DNA of 64,000 nt from JAAUTG01 sp964458705 (lineage in GTDB: Bacteria > Bacteroidota > Bacteroidia > Chitinophagales > Saprospiraceae), in contig CAYWKD010000018.1 of the NCBI GenBank assembly GCA_964458705.1, positions 5,223 through 69,222 on the forward strand, in the 5' to 3' direction. Within the stretch, counting starts at the first letter, position 1. Each line of letters begins with the position of its first letter. A program made the translations under genes and the position numbers. The notes beneath the pieces are model-generated. The model was given only the letters and a program-made list of their open reading frames with translations. It did no database searches and had not been told where the DNA came from. This document shows positions 17,398 to 28,100 of this stretch, one piece after another.

Positions 17398-18171
17398 CTA
17401 GTTATTTTTTGATGTTTCGTATAAGCTACCTACTTTAGGCGCGATACGGAACACAACACGACGATTCTTTTCTCTTGCTTCATCAGTTGATTGATCTTCC
17501 ATCAATGGATCGTATTCAGAACGAGCAGCAGCAGCCAATTGGTCTGGATTTACACCCATTTTCATTAGACGACGAACAACTGCATCAGCACGACGGTAGC
17601 TCAAATCCCAGTTATCGCGGTAAGAAGCACCTTGAACAACTTGCTTGTTATCCGTGTGACCTTCAACAATAACTTCTAAGTCAGCATTTTTCATTAACAT
17701 AGATGCCAAAGAATCAATAACTCCTCTGTCTTCACCACCTAAACGAATAGAACCGCTAGAGAACAATACAGGATTGTCTGTTTTCAAGTAAATGTTGTCA
17801 TTTACTTCTTCCAACATCAAACCACTCGTTTCATAAGCACTAAAAGCGGCATCAATCTGACCGTTCAGATTTCCAATAGTCTCATCTTTTTCTTCTACCA
17901 TTGCCATTGCATTAGCAGCATCTTGCTTTGCAGTTGCAACGTCAGATTCAAGAGTGGAAATTTTTCCGTTTAACTCTTCTTTTGTTTGGTTGAATTCAGC
18001 AGTCATCTGCTCTTTTTCCTCTTCCAAAGATTGGATTTGACGCTGTGTTTCTTCTAAATTTTGAGACAAACGATCACGTTCGTTTGTCATTTCTTCAAAT
18101 TTCTTCTTAGATACACAAGAAGTTAACATTGCCGCAGCGGCAAAGCACAAAATAATAAATGTAGGGCGCAT
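17398..18171 (-). CDS. OmpA-family lipoprotein with coiled coil
   Basis: Lipoprotein of 257 residues. The signal peptide ends in a lipobox LTSC with Cys19. A coiled coil follows at about residues 25-105 (heptad-rich EEMTNERDRLSQNLEE and repeats). The C-terminal OmpA domain spans about residues 130-250, with VIVEGHTDNKQV and REKNRRVVFRI. This Pal-like layout suggests an outer-membrane lipoprotein reaching through the periplasm to peptidoglycan. Monocistronic, with its own terminator downstream. Confidence 0.9.
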   Translation of the reverse strand: MRPTFIILCFAAAAMLTSCVSKKKFEEMTNERDRLSQNLEETQRQIQSLEEEKEQMTAEFNQTKEELNGKISTLESDVATAKQDAANAMAMVEEKDETIGNLNGQIDAAFSAYETSGLMLEEVNDNIYLKTDNPVLFSSGSIRLGGEDRGVIDSLASMLMKNADLEVIVEGHTDNKQVVQGASYRDNWDLSYRRADAVVRRLMKMGVNPDQLAAAARSEYDPLMEDQSTDEAREKNRRVVFRIAPKVGSLYETSKNN

Positions 18172-18496
18172 GCTCTAATTAATTTTAGTTTGTAAAAAAT
18201 AATTTTAATCTGAAACAGTAAAGCCAGTTTTCCCTATTAAAATAAGGTAGCTAATCTGTAATTTGCATATGGTTATCAATCCATATTTTTTCTTGATCAA
18301 CGTCCTCTTTCGTAACGTTAGCGTTTCTTATATGTGTATGGGAATTGAACAGTAAAGATATTTAAAATCACCAATTTTGAATAACATTTTACTCGTAGAG
18401 AGCGAACCAACGTCATTACTATCAAATCATTGGCAAAGTAAGCAAAAAGACTAGGTTTTTGCAAGAAAGACTATGTAGAAAGTTGTTTTGATTGAG
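18172..18496. other. Intergenic region, no gene seen
   Basis: 325 AT-rich bases between two minus-strand genes. No reading frame of note, no clear hairpin and no TAnnTTTG match were found. It presumably holds the promoter of the OmpA-like lipoprotein gene. Confidence 0.4.
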
Positions 18497-19153
18497 TTAT
18501 TGGTCTTTATTTTTGAAATCTCCCCTTTTCCAAGCATCAAAAAACTGCTTCCAAGAAATTGGATTAAAGATATTCATGGGAGGTCGTTGACCAATGTAGT
18601 AATTCTGTCTTGCTTGTTGACGGAGGTAGTAACTCGCATTCTCTCTTCCATCATTTGGCAGATCTTTTCGCATTTGTGCAAGTGTCTCTTCTGCTAGATT
18701 TCTTGCGGCTAGTTCTTCTAATTCTGGAGTTACATCCATCGCCAAAAACTCCAACTTGAAGTGTTCTCGACTAGGCCAAGGAAATACAACTGTCTCGGGC
18801 AAGTTAATAATGTCCTGCGTCATCAGTTGGACAATAGAGTAGCGATTATCCGTCAGATCAGTAGGAATATGGTATTGAATAGTTTTGTAGCCCACTGCGG
18901 AGAACTCAATAGTATCGCCTTTTTCAACAACGATGGAGAAGAATCCTTTCAGATCAGAGTAAGTACCTCGACCTTCGCCAACGACCAAGATGTTGGTGTA
19001 TGGAACGGGATATAAGTTTTCATCAGCACCATCCAAAACTAAGCCTGAAAACTGTACTAAACTGCTATCTTGCTGATTGGTCAACAATTGAGCGTAACTC
19101 ATCATATATCCTGAACAAAGTAGCATCAAAACACCAACAAATCTCCAATTCAT
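18497..19153 (-). CDS. Carboxypeptidase-regulatory-like domain protein
   Basis: Exported protein of 218 residues with a signal peptide ending at about residue 21 (MMSYAQ). Residues about 34-105 form a CarboxypepD_reg-like beta-sandwich: FSGLVLDGADENLYPVPYTNILVVGEGRGTYSDLKGFFSI followed by FSAVGYKTIQYHI, the module found at the N-terminus of SusC-type receptors. The rest is helical and charged, ending in NPISWKQFFDAWKRGDF. Such stand-alone proteins are common in Bacteroidota and lack a known function. Transcribed alone on the minus strand. Confidence 0.8.
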   Translation of the reverse strand: MNWRFVGVLMLLCSGYMMSYAQLLTNQQDSSLVQFSGLVLDGADENLYPVPYTNILVVGEGRGTYSDLKGFFSIVVEKGDTIEFSAVGYKTIQYHIPTDLTDNRYSIVQLMTQDIINLPETVVFPWPSREHFKLEFLAMDVTPELEELAARNLAEETLAQMRKDLPNDGRENASYYLRQQARQNYYIGQRPPMNIFNPISWKQFFDAWKRGDFKNKDQ

Positions 19154-19231
19154 AATTTCTTTTACTTAAAAGACTCAAAAACGTATAAATAAGTTTGATA
19201 AAGATAACAAATTTAGATAAATCAGGATTAG

Positions 19232-20089
19232 CTAATCAGCAATACTAATTTCTTTTTGTTGCAACAAATAAACTAATATCACAAATGGAATCAAAAAGTG
19301 GGGGAGTCGAATGAGTGTTTCTGGTAGCCATCGGAGTAATGTTTCTTGCCAGAACGTAAAATCCACATAGGCTAAAAGTCGAGCAATAGTTGTCATGAAC
19401 CCCCAGAAAATCATATAACTCGCTGCTATAACTGAGATAGAACGAGGTAAGAAGAGCATAAAGGCAGCTACAAAATCTAGCATACCTGCCCATTTTAAAA
19501 ATTGCACTGCTTGGGCTTCAGTAATCGGAAGAATATTCAAAACCATTTCTACGAAATTGCCTGGTCTTGGATAATAACCAATAGCGTACAAACCGTGGCA
19601 GACAAACGTAACCGCAGCAGTAACCTTCATCCAGAAGATCAAGCTATTAGAGATTGATCTATAACGCAGGATACTATACAGAAAAATAGGTGTGGTACAT
19701 TGTAAGGTGTATTCAAGGAATTGACCAAGTTGGAAAAAACGTTCTTTTGAGTAGAGCCCAGCCAACAACACTAGACCTACTGCACCAATGAGTAAGACAA
19801 TACGAAAAAGAGTTGGTATTCGCTGTATTGTAGCTGTAGCAATAGCAAAACCGATGTAGAACCAACCTATTACTGCTGTAAGCAAAGTGATGTTTTGATC
19901 CACCGTTTCGCTGCTGACATATTCTCCCCAATCCCAACCTAGTCTATTTTCTATCCACCAGCCCATCCACGCTTGATCCCATAGCACTGCCCGATAGGGT
20001 GCGCCAAACAACAAATGCTGCCATCCTCTTCCTAAAAAGACAGCAACAGTTGCTATTTGTAGGACAAGTATAAGTTGTTTGAGTCTCAT
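19232..20089 (-). CDS. Polytopic membrane protein of unknown function
   Basis: Integral membrane protein of 285 residues with about seven or eight hydrophobic helices. After the first helix comes an aromatic-rich periplasmic loop (APYRAVLWDQAWMGWWIENRLGWDWG). I do not recognise the family. It starts three bases after the stop of the aldo/keto reductase gene, so the two are almost certainly one transcript. A redox- or quinone-linked role is conceivable from that link but unsupported by motifs. Confidence 0.7.
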   Translation of the reverse strand: MRLKQLILVLQIATVAVFLGRGWQHLLFGAPYRAVLWDQAWMGWWIENRLGWDWGEYVSSETVDQNITLLTAVIGWFYIGFAIATATIQRIPTLFRIVLLIGAVGLVLLAGLYSKERFFQLGQFLEYTLQCTTPIFLYSILRYRSISNSLIFWMKVTAAVTFVCHGLYAIGYYPRPGNFVEMVLNILPITEAQAVQFLKWAGMLDFVAAFMLFLPRSISVIAASYMIFWGFMTTIARLLAYVDFTFWQETLLRWLPETLIRLPHFLIPFVILVYLLQQKEISIAD

Positions 20090-20091
20090 TT

Positions 20092-21147
20092 TTAGGGTGC
20101 AGGATTTGGAATTATCTTATGCACTTCTTCTATTGCTTTCAGTATCTCTTTAGAAAGCGTTACATCAATGCTATCAATATTTTCTTTTAACTGCGCCATC
20201 GTAGTTGCACCAATAATATTACTAGTCAAAAAAGGACGATCATTAATAAAAGCCAGTGCCATTTTCGTTAGGCTCAAGCCATGTTCATTAGCGATTTCAA
20301 GATATTTGGCTGTTGCATCATGACACAATTGGCTATTGTAACGAGACATTTGTTTGTATTTATTCAAGCGATTTCCTTCGTTGTCTTTTTGTAGGTGATA
20401 TTTACCAGAAAGTAGTCCAAATGCTAGAGGAGAATATGCTAAAAGCCCGGCTTTTTCTCGTATAGATGGTTCTGCCATACCAACTTCATAGCTGCGGTTG
20501 AGTAAGCTGTAAGGATTTTGCACACTCATACATCTTGGCAGACCATACTTTTCTGCTAGATGAATAAAGTGCATCAAGCCCCATGGGGTCTCATTGGAGA
20601 TACCAAAATATCTGATCTTCCCTTTATCTACCAGAGATTGCATAGCTTCTAAAATTGCTAAGAAGTTGTCCTCCCAAGCATCATCCTCGTAGTGTTTGTA
20701 GCCCAATTTTCCAAAGAAGTTCGTCTTGCGCTCTGGCCAGTGCAATTGATACAAATCAACATAGTCTGTTTGTAAACGCTTCAAGCTGCCATCAATAGCG
20801 GTGTTGATTTGTGCTTTTGAATAATTGAGTGGATTTCTGATGTAGTTCAAACCTGTCCCAGATTGTGAAGGGCCTGCTATTTTAGTCGCTACAATGATCT
20901 TATCGCGATCTTTCCGATTTTTTAGCCAAGTACCAATATACTGCTCGGTTAAGCCATTATTTTCAGCAGTGCTTGGCACGGCATATAATTCAGCAGTATC
21001 CAAGAAATTAATTCCTCGCTCATCAAATGCGTAATTCAACTGCTCGTGCGCTTCTGCCTCTGTGTTCTGTTCTCCAAAAGTCATTGTACCTAAGCAAATT
21101 ACACTAACTTTTAGATCAGTACTACCAAGTTTTCTATACTTCATCAA
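20092..21147 (-). CDS. Aldo/keto reductase, Tas-like
   Basis: NADP(H)-dependent aldo/keto reductase of 351 residues. The catalytic tetrad is visible: Asp50 and Tyr55 (FLDTAELYAVP), Lys89 (IVATKIAGP) and His136 (YQLHWPERKTNFFG). The loop VPSTAENNGLTEQYIGTWLK and the length match the Tas subgroup, whose natural substrate is not settled. The first residues MMKYRKLGSTDLKVSVICLGTMTFG are typical. First gene of a two-gene unit with the membrane protein downstream. Confidence 0.9.
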   Translation of the reverse strand: MMKYRKLGSTDLKVSVICLGTMTFGEQNTEAEAHEQLNYAFDERGINFLDTAELYAVPSTAENNGLTEQYIGTWLKNRKDRDKIIVATKIAGPSQSGTGLNYIRNPLNYSKAQINTAIDGSLKRLQTDYVDLYQLHWPERKTNFFGKLGYKHYEDDAWEDNFLAILEAMQSLVDKGKIRYFGISNETPWGLMHFIHLAEKYGLPRCMSVQNPYSLLNRSYEVGMAEPSIREKAGLLAYSPLAFGLLSGKYHLQKDNEGNRLNKYKQMSRYNSQLCHDATAKYLEIANEHGLSLTKMALAFINDRPFLTSNIIGATTMAQLKENIDSIDVTLSKEILKAIEEVHKIIPNPAP

Positions 21148-21315
21148 TAATTTTGATTTTGATATGATGGCGAAAAATACAAAAGTCTATTGCAAAATCA
21201 CCTTTTTGTTGAGCCAACTGAATAGCTGCTGCCAATGCCTGCAATAAATTAAGCCTTAACGAAGCTCACTATTATAAATGTGGAAGATTGCAATGCTTAT
21301 GTGATCATCTTATGC

Positions 21316-21807
21316 TTACTTTCCTCTACTCAAAATTTTTTGCTCAATGTTGCTCGTTGAGTAGCCTTGAACAAAAGGGAGGCTTTTTACAATGCCACCT
21401 TGTTTCATCACAATATCTGAACCTACAATGTCCTTTGGTTGCCAGTCTCCTCCTTTCACGAGGAAATCTGGTAATAATAGACTTATTAAGTCAAGTGGTG
21501 TATCTTGTTCAAACTCAACAACTGCATCTACACAAGCGAGGCTCGCTAATAAAAACTTTCGGGTCAAATTATCGTTAATGGGGCGATGCCGTCCTTTTAG
21601 TCTTTTTACAGAAGCATCAGAATTAATTCCAACGATGAGTTTACTACCTAAGCTCTTCGCGTCCGCTAAATAGTGAACATGACCATAATGCAAAATATCG
21701 AAGCAGCCATTTGTAAAAACAATTTGCTGACCTTCTTTCTTCCACTGCGCTGCGGTTTGTTCAATCTGCATCCAAGTTTGCACCTTCCTTTCAATTTGTT
21801 CCCACAT
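21316..21807 (-). CDS. rfaE2: D-glycero-beta-D-manno-heptose 1-phosphate adenylyltransferase
   Basis: Nucleotidyltransferase that makes ADP-heptose for lipopolysaccharide core synthesis, present as the stand-alone HldE C-terminal domain. The HxGH motif appears in FTNGCFDILHYGHVHYL. Other conserved parts are LIVGINSDASVKRLKG, RPI, VDAVVEFEQDTP, FLVKGGDW and the closing QGYSTSNIEQKI. The start is placed at ATG 21807 (MWEQIERKVQTW). Twelve further upstream codons are possible. The matching kinase is not in the window. Confidence 0.9.
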   Translation of the reverse strand: MWEQIERKVQTWMQIEQTAAQWKKEGQQIVFTNGCFDILHYGHVHYLADAKSLGSKLIVGINSDASVKRLKGRHRPINDNLTRKFLLASLACVDAVVEFEQDTPLDLISLLLPDFLVKGGDWQPKDIVGSDIVMKQGGIVKSLPFVQGYSTSNIEQKILSRGK

Positions 21808-21967
21808 AAATAGTAGTCTTATCTTCGTAAGATTTGAAAACACCTTGCAAAGTTAGCCTAAGTCTTTCAAACATTGAATATTTGCTCAAATGAATAATTT
21901 GCAGTATATTTATCTTAGATCAAGTAAAACTATACATTTACTAAACTGAGCGAAACAACTATCTACT

Positions 21968-23464
21968 ATGGCAGTAAAGAACAGCATCGAAAAAGAAGCT
22001 CACCTGACTTCACTCACTTTAAAAACTCGTAGGCTTTTTTTGAAGCAATGCTCCCTCGGATTGGGTGGATTAGCACTGGGTGGATTGTTTGGTAGCTGTG
22101 GTACTAATAGCACAACTGCTAAAGATTTATTTTATGATCCAATGAACCCCCTTGCTCCCAGAATGCCACATTTTGCAGCTAAGGCTAAATCTGTGATTTA
22201 TATTCATCTGGCAGGTGCGCCTTCTCAGCTAGAGCTATTTGATTACAAACCTTCACTAGAAAAGTTAGACGGCAAGGATTGCCCTTCCTCCTTACTAGAA
22301 GGAAAAAAGTTTGCCTTTATTCGAGGCGTTCCTAAAATGCTAGGCCCTAAAGCCAACTTTAAGCAAAGAGGAGCCTCAGGAGCTTGGGTATCGGATCATT
22401 TACCACACTTTGCAAAAATTGCAGATGAGGTAAGTTTTCTAAAAGCCGTACACACCGATCAATTCAATCATGCACCTGCTCAGTTGATGATGCACACAGG
22501 TAGTGCAAGACTAGGACGCCCCAGCATGGGTTCGTGGGTAACTTATGGACTAGGCTCGGAAAATAGTGATTTACCTGGATTTGTTGTGCTCACATCTGGT
22601 GGAAATAATCCCGATGCTGGAAAGCCTGTCTGGGGCAGTGGATTTTTGCCCTCCGTTTATCAAGGTGTACAGTGCAGAACAAAAGGCGATCCTGTTCTAT
22701 TTTTAGGTAATCCTAAAGGTGTTAATCAAGATCGCAGAAAGGCTTCTATTAATGCAATTAATGAGGTAAATCGACTTTCGCATCAGGAGTTTCAAGACCC
22801 AGAAATCCTTTCTCGTATTGCTCAATATGAAATGGCATATCGGATGCAGATTTCAGTGCCAGAAGTTATGGATATTTCTAAAGAACCCGACTACATTCAT
22901 CAAATGTATGGTACTAAAACAGGCGTTTCTAGTCTCGCTAATAACCTCTTGTTAGCTCGAAAATTAGTGGAAAAGGGCGTAAGATTTGTACAACTGTACG
23001 ACTGGGGCTGGGATACGCATGGTACTAATGCTCACGATGACCTAGATACCGCATTCGTCAATAAGTGCCGCACGATGGACAAACCCGTATCCGCTTTATT
23101 AATGGACTTAAAACAACGAGGTCTATTGGAGGAAACACTAGTAATATGGGGTGGAGAATTTGGTCGGACACCAATGCAGGAAAATCGAAATGGCATAGAC
23201 ACAGGTTTTCAAGGTCGAGATCATAACCCAGATGCTTTTACGATTTGGATGGCTGGTGGTGGCATCAAAACAGGTACAACTTATGGTGCAACAGATGAAT
23301 TGGGTTACTCAGGCGTAGAGGGAAGAGTTTCTATATTTGATGTGCAGGCAACTATTTTGCACCAATTAGGCTTCGATCATGAGCAGTTAACCTACTCATT
23401 TCAAGGAAGAAATTTCCGACTGACGGATGTAGAAGGAGAGGTGATTCGACCTATTATTGCTTGA
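21968..23464 (+). CDS. DUF1501 domain-containing protein
   Basis: DUF1501-family protein (498 residues), with a fold related to the sulfatase/alkaline phosphatase superfamily. The N-terminus has a twin-arginine type export signal (TRRLFLKQCSLGLGGLALGG, residues 19-40) followed by a Cys in GSCGT that could be lipidated. Conserved segments include VIYIHLAGAPSQLELFDYKP, FLKAVHTDQFNHAPAQ, QLYDWGWDTHG, VIWGGEFGRTPMQE and GRDHNPDAFTIWMAGGGI. Family members usually lie beside a DUF1549/DUF1553 cytochrome-like protein gene. Here no such partner is present. Function unknown. Confidence 0.9.
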   Translation: MAVKNSIEKEAHLTSLTLKTRRLFLKQCSLGLGGLALGGLFGSCGTNSTTAKDLFYDPMNPLAPRMPHFAAKAKSVIYIHLAGAPSQLELFDYKPSLEKLDGKDCPSSLLEGKKFAFIRGVPKMLGPKANFKQRGASGAWVSDHLPHFAKIADEVSFLKAVHTDQFNHAPAQLMMHTGSARLGRPSMGSWVTYGLGSENSDLPGFVVLTSGGNNPDAGKPVWGSGFLPSVYQGVQCRTKGDPVLFLGNPKGVNQDRRKASINAINEVNRLSHQEFQDPEILSRIAQYEMAYRMQISVPEVMDISKEPDYIHQMYGTKTGVSSLANNLLLARKLVEKGVRFVQLYDWGWDTHGTNAHDDLDTAFVNKCRTMDKPVSALLMDLKQRGLLEETLVIWGGEFGRTPMQENRNGIDTGFQGRDHNPDAFTIWMAGGGIKTGTTYGATDELGYSGVEGRVSIFDVQATILHQLGFDHEQLTYSFQGRNFRLTDVEGEVIRPIIA

Positions 23465-23520
23465 CTTCATGCCTATTTACCCCTAATAAGCTAGTTGGCT
23501 CTTGTTTTCTGTTAAAGAAA

Positions 23521-24399
23521 CTATCTTAATATTTTAGGGCATTTTAATTCTCCAAAGTAGTACAATACGCTAATGCCTGCCATTACGTAAGAGTCATTAT
23601 TAAATGAGTTTCCTCTTTGATCGCCAGCAGTAGGCAATCCATCCACTCCGAGAACTGGAATAGAACGATTGGAGAGTGCGGCTGCTTCTGGGCCTCTCAA
23701 ATTTTCAATTTCATCAGGATCGGCGTAAACAGTGCTGACATCATCCAAATAATCCGAGAATAGTAATCGTCCACTCACTTCAAAGTTGATGCTCCAAACA
23801 TAGCTCAATGACAACTTGATGCCACCGCCATAAGCCATCCCAATTTGCGTAGAGTAGTATTCCTCTCCTCTAAACTGACCTTCCGTTCCAAGTGGTCGTA
23901 ATTCAATGAGTTCGTTTTGATATTCGGTCTTAGGATTAAAATTATAAACAGTAAGTCCACCAAATAAATAGGGTGTAAAAAAATCATCGGTGCTGCCGTG
24001 TACGAAGGGCATAAAATTGAACTCTAACTGACTTGTACCATCCCAGATTAAAGATTGGAAATTCAAGTTTCGAGATTGTTCGAAGATATTATTGGAGTTG
24101 GCATCATCTGCACTTATATTAGCGAAATTACCAGAAAATTTCAGGGCAATTCGACTATTAAAATTATACCTGAAGATAACACCTCCTGCAATGCCAGGCG
24201 CATCCAAATTAAAATTGGTATTTAAGTCGCCGAAATAGTGAGCAGCTCCTAACCAACCACCACTCTCCCAACCCTCTTGAGCAGTAGCAATCGTGAAAGA
24301 AGAAAGAAATACACTAATCCAAATAAATTGCTTCACAAAAATCTGTTTTACTTTAAACGCAAATATTTTAGCTTGGTACACAAACGCCTTCAAGATCAT
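23521..24399 (-). CDS. DUF6089-like outer-membrane barrel protein
   Basis: Predicted outer-membrane beta-barrel of 292 residues, with a signal peptide ending SFTIATAQ. The mature start GWESGGWLGAAHYFGDLNTNFNLDAPGIAGGVIFRYNFNSRIALK and the segment YLFGGLTVYNFNPKTEY match the Bacteroidota DUF6089 pattern. Many amphipathic strands with aromatic ends follow. The first 20 residues before the hydrophobic core are unusually long, so the true start may be a later codon. Convergent with the DUF1501 gene. Some relatives are linked to membrane biogenesis, but no role can be read here. Confidence 0.8.
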   Translation of the reverse strand: MILKAFVYQAKIFAFKVKQIFVKQFIWISVFLSSFTIATAQEGWESGGWLGAAHYFGDLNTNFNLDAPGIAGGVIFRYNFNSRIALKFSGNFANISADDANSNNIFEQSRNLNFQSLIWDGTSQLEFNFMPFVHGSTDDFFTPYLFGGLTVYNFNPKTEYQNELIELRPLGTEGQFRGEEYYSTQIGMAYGGGIKLSLSYVWSINFEVSGRLLFSDYLDDVSTVYADPDEIENLRGPEAAALSNRSIPVLGVDGLPTAGDQRGNSFNNDSYVMAGISVLYYFGELKCPKILR

Positions 24400-24651
24400 A
24401 GTATTTCAAGCTATAGCTTTGTATCAATGATGAATACTTAATGATTAGATAAGAACAACCAAATCTCAAAGGATAAGGGTTCTATATTTTCATTTTTAAG
24501 GAACGAAGTAAATAATTAGATTAGTGTTGAGCCTACTATAAATTGAGTAAGTAAAGAGTGTCGGAAGCCATAAAGCCCTGTCCAAATAACTTAATTGCGT
24601 CGCATTCGATCATTTCATACTTGTAAAATATACTTAGTAATAAAAAATTAT

Positions 24652-24659
24652 TACCTTTG
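24652..24659 (+). promoter_or_regulatory. -7 element before rpsT
   Basis: TACCTTTG matches TAnnTTTG, 38 bases before the rpsT start. The only TTG upstream (24621-24623) is 28 bases away, which is longer than usual. Confidence 0.4.
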
Positions 24660-24697
24660 CGCTCCAAATTTTTTAGAAAAAGAAACTAATTGCAACA

Positions 24698-24952
24698 ATG
24701 GCGCATCATAAGTCAGCAAAAAAGAGAATTAGACAGGACGAGAGAAAACGCCTGCACAATAGATTTTACAAAAAAACAACTCGTACAGCTATTAAGACGT
24801 TGCGAGAGATGACAGATAAAAAGGAAGCCGACCAGTTTCTACCCAAAGTAGTCAAAATGATAGATAAATTGGCCAAGAAAAAACAATGGCACAAGAATAA
24901 GGCCAGTAACTTAAAAAGTAAGTTGGCTCGTCATGTGAATCAATTATCTTAG
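24698..24952 (+). CDS. rpsT: 30S ribosomal protein S20
   Basis: Small-subunit ribosomal protein S20, 84 residues, highly basic. It binds 16S rRNA near its 5' domain. MAHHKSAKKRIRQDERKRLHNRFYKKTTRTAIK is diagnostic, and the C-terminus KNKASNLKSKLARHVNQL completes the three-helix bundle. Monocistronic, as is usual, with a -7 promoter element upstream. Confidence 0.97.
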   Translation: MAHHKSAKKRIRQDERKRLHNRFYKKTTRTAIKTLREMTDKKEADQFLPKVVKMIDKLAKKKQWHKNKASNLKSKLARHVNQLS

Positions 24953-25145
24953 TTGTTCGTATAACCTCCCAAATAAACTGAAGAAAAAAGTTGGCTCATC
25001 CTCTTGATGAACTCCTTTGATCCTAACAGGAGCTTACATTCTTAGGCTTCTAAGTTAAACGAAAATTTACTTCAGTTTTATTTTTATACTTCGATTGAAA
25101 AGTATTCAATCAGAGTATCATTTTTTAATAAAACTGATTACTGTC

Positions 25146-28100
25146 ATGAAATTAAAGCTGTACCTTTTTTTGCTATGTTTTACACTAGCGAACTTTGCTT
25201 CCATAGCACAAGACACACTTATCTTTAAAGCTCAACTTAGCGGACGACAACAAGTATTACCAGTTACAACACCTGCGACGGGCACAATCACCGTACAAAC
25301 AATTGGCAACCAAATGATCTTGTCAGGTGCGTTCTCAAAGCTGACTAGTGCCGTAATAGAAGATCAAACTCACATCCATCTAGGCTTTGCCGGACAGGAA
25401 GGAGCGGTGGTCTTTGGATTAATTGCCACATTATCAGATGATGGCAAAAGTGGCCTTTTCGACCCTGCGCTCAATACATTTTCTATTAGTGATGAGCAAC
25501 TCAAACAACTTCAGAATCGACAATTCTATGTTAACGTACACACTACCAATCATCCTAGCGGAGAGATAAGAGGGCAACTGCTTCCAGACGCAATGGCCTA
25601 TTTTTCTGCAAATCTTTTTGGAAGTAATGAAGTTCCTGCTGTGATTTCGCAGGGAAGTGGCAGTATAATGATTGAGGTGAAATCTCCTACTGAGTGGGTT
25701 CTAAGCGGTTCTTTTCAAAACTTAGGCGGTGATTTCGATGCCTCTATTGGTGGAGGTGCACATCTTCACATCGGTCTGCCGAATGAGAACGGCGAGGTAA
25801 GCGTCCCCATCAATGTAACAATGGATGAAAGCCTAAAAAGTGGTGTTTTTTTACCAGACAGCAACACCTTTCAAGTTTCTACAGATCAGCTAATTACGCT
25901 GGGCGAAAGGAAATTATATGCCAATATTCATACCACTACTCATTCTGGAGGTGAGCTAAGAGGTCAATTGATACCCGCCGAAGCAAGTAATATATTCAGA
26001 ACAAGACTTTCTGGCACAAATACTATTCCTGCTACTATTTCAAAAGGTAATGGTATCCTGTTAGCAGAAATTTACAGCGATACGCTAATGGTCGTTTCTG
26101 GTGGATTTGATGAACTAGGAAGTGCCTACTTAACGAATGATCCAAGTCAGATAGGCATTTTTAGCGGTATTGCTGGTGAAGATGGTGGCTTAACTTTTCC
26201 GTTCAATCTTACAACTCGTGGGAATAATAATGCAGCGATCAATGCAACAAATAATGTTTTTTTACTAAATGAAAATCAAGCTAATCGACTCTACAGTCGA
26301 GGGTTTTATATCAATGTGAGTTCTATCAACTTTCCCAATGGTGAAATAAGAGGACAGCTCCTACCCGAAGGACAAGTATTTATGAGTAGTTTCCTTACGG
26401 GAACACTAGCTGTACCAGCTTCTAAATCAACAGGATATGGTAATATACAAGCTGAACTAAATGGCAATCAACTCACGATTTCTGGTGCTTTTAATGGTCT
26501 AGATAATGATTTTACCGATACGGCTCAAATTCACTTAGGCGTAGCTGGTGAAAACGGTGTAGCTATTTTTGATTTGAATGCGGCAACGAGTACCAATCCT
26601 AAAATTGGGTCATTTCAATCTGCTGACAATACATTTGAGTTGAGAGACGAACAAGTTGCTACACTTTTGAATCGATCATTTTATATAGAAATTCCTACTG
26701 GAGAAGCAGGACAAGCAGAAATAAGAGGACAAATATTACCCGAAGCAAATGCTTATTTTGTGAGCACACTCTCAGGACAAAGTCTTATCAATGGCATCAA
26801 TACTGATGCTAATGGTCAGGTAATACTAGAGATTACAAAAGACGTGATTACCGCAACGGGAAGTTTTTATAATCTCAGTAGTGCGACGATCGAAGACAAT
26901 AGCATTCAGCTATTCAGAGGTCTAGCTGGTCAAGTGGGTAATTCCTTCATAGCCCTAAATCCAATATTAAACGGAAACAATAGTGGTCGCTTCACGGCGC
27001 AAGAAAATACATTTGAGACTTCTGAGGAGTTGCTAGAGCAATTAGCTTCACGCAGTATTTATCTGAATATTCCAACTTCGGAAATGCCAGAAGGTGAAAT
27101 AAGAGGTCAATTTTTACCACAAGCTACTGCCTATTACACCAGCAGACTTTCATCTAGTAATCATATTCCATTGATCTCGAATAACGGGGTTGGGCAACTA
27201 AAAGCGGATTTAGTAGGCAATTTGTTAACCATCACAGGGGCTTTTGCCAATCTAGCGCAAGCCGCTACGGATTCAAGCATCACTGTTCATATCGGACAAG
27301 CGGGTGAACTTGGTTCGGTTGCATTTACATTAAAACCAAGTCTTTCAGAAAATGGAGATCGTGGAACGCTTGAAGCAGCAGACAATCAATTTACGCTAAC
27401 GAATGAGCAATTGACTGCCCTAAAAGCAGAAAGATTATACGTTCAACTCAGAACGAGTAGCGAGGGCGGAGCAATCAGAGGTCAGTTGCTGCCAGAACCT
27501 AATAAAGCACCAACTGGCAGTATTGAAATTACTGTGCCAGTAGATGGTCAGTTTTTCTTGAGTTCTGGCGATCCTACTTCGCCATTAAGATTGCGATGGC
27601 TACAACCAGAGGACAGCAACCCGCTTTACTACATCTACCAGATATCTACTTTCAATGATTTCAGATTAATTGAAGAAGAAGGACTACTAGAAGGAGTAGA
27701 AGAAAATGAGGTTAATTATATGCTGGGCGATTTAGATCGTTATCTTGCCGCAAGAGGAGTAGAAGTAGGAGATACCCTTCAACGCTATTATCGCCTGATT
27801 GCCTCTGATGGTTCACTACAAAGCATAGGCAAAGGAAATCTGATTTCTATAGTGAGAGGAGAAGTAGAAAGGATACTGGGAGCAGATTTAGAGTTAAGTG
27901 CTACTACTCCAGAAGGATTCTATGAAATTTTTAATGAAGTACCATATCGAATTACAGTTACCAATAAAGGGCCTCAAGTTGCTAGGAATATTGTTGTCAA
28001 AGTGCCAATTCCTAATGGTATGGCTTACACGAGTGCATCTGCAAGCACTGGTCGCTACAATACCTTTTTCCAGTGGTGGAATTTTTCAGAATTAGCCGTA

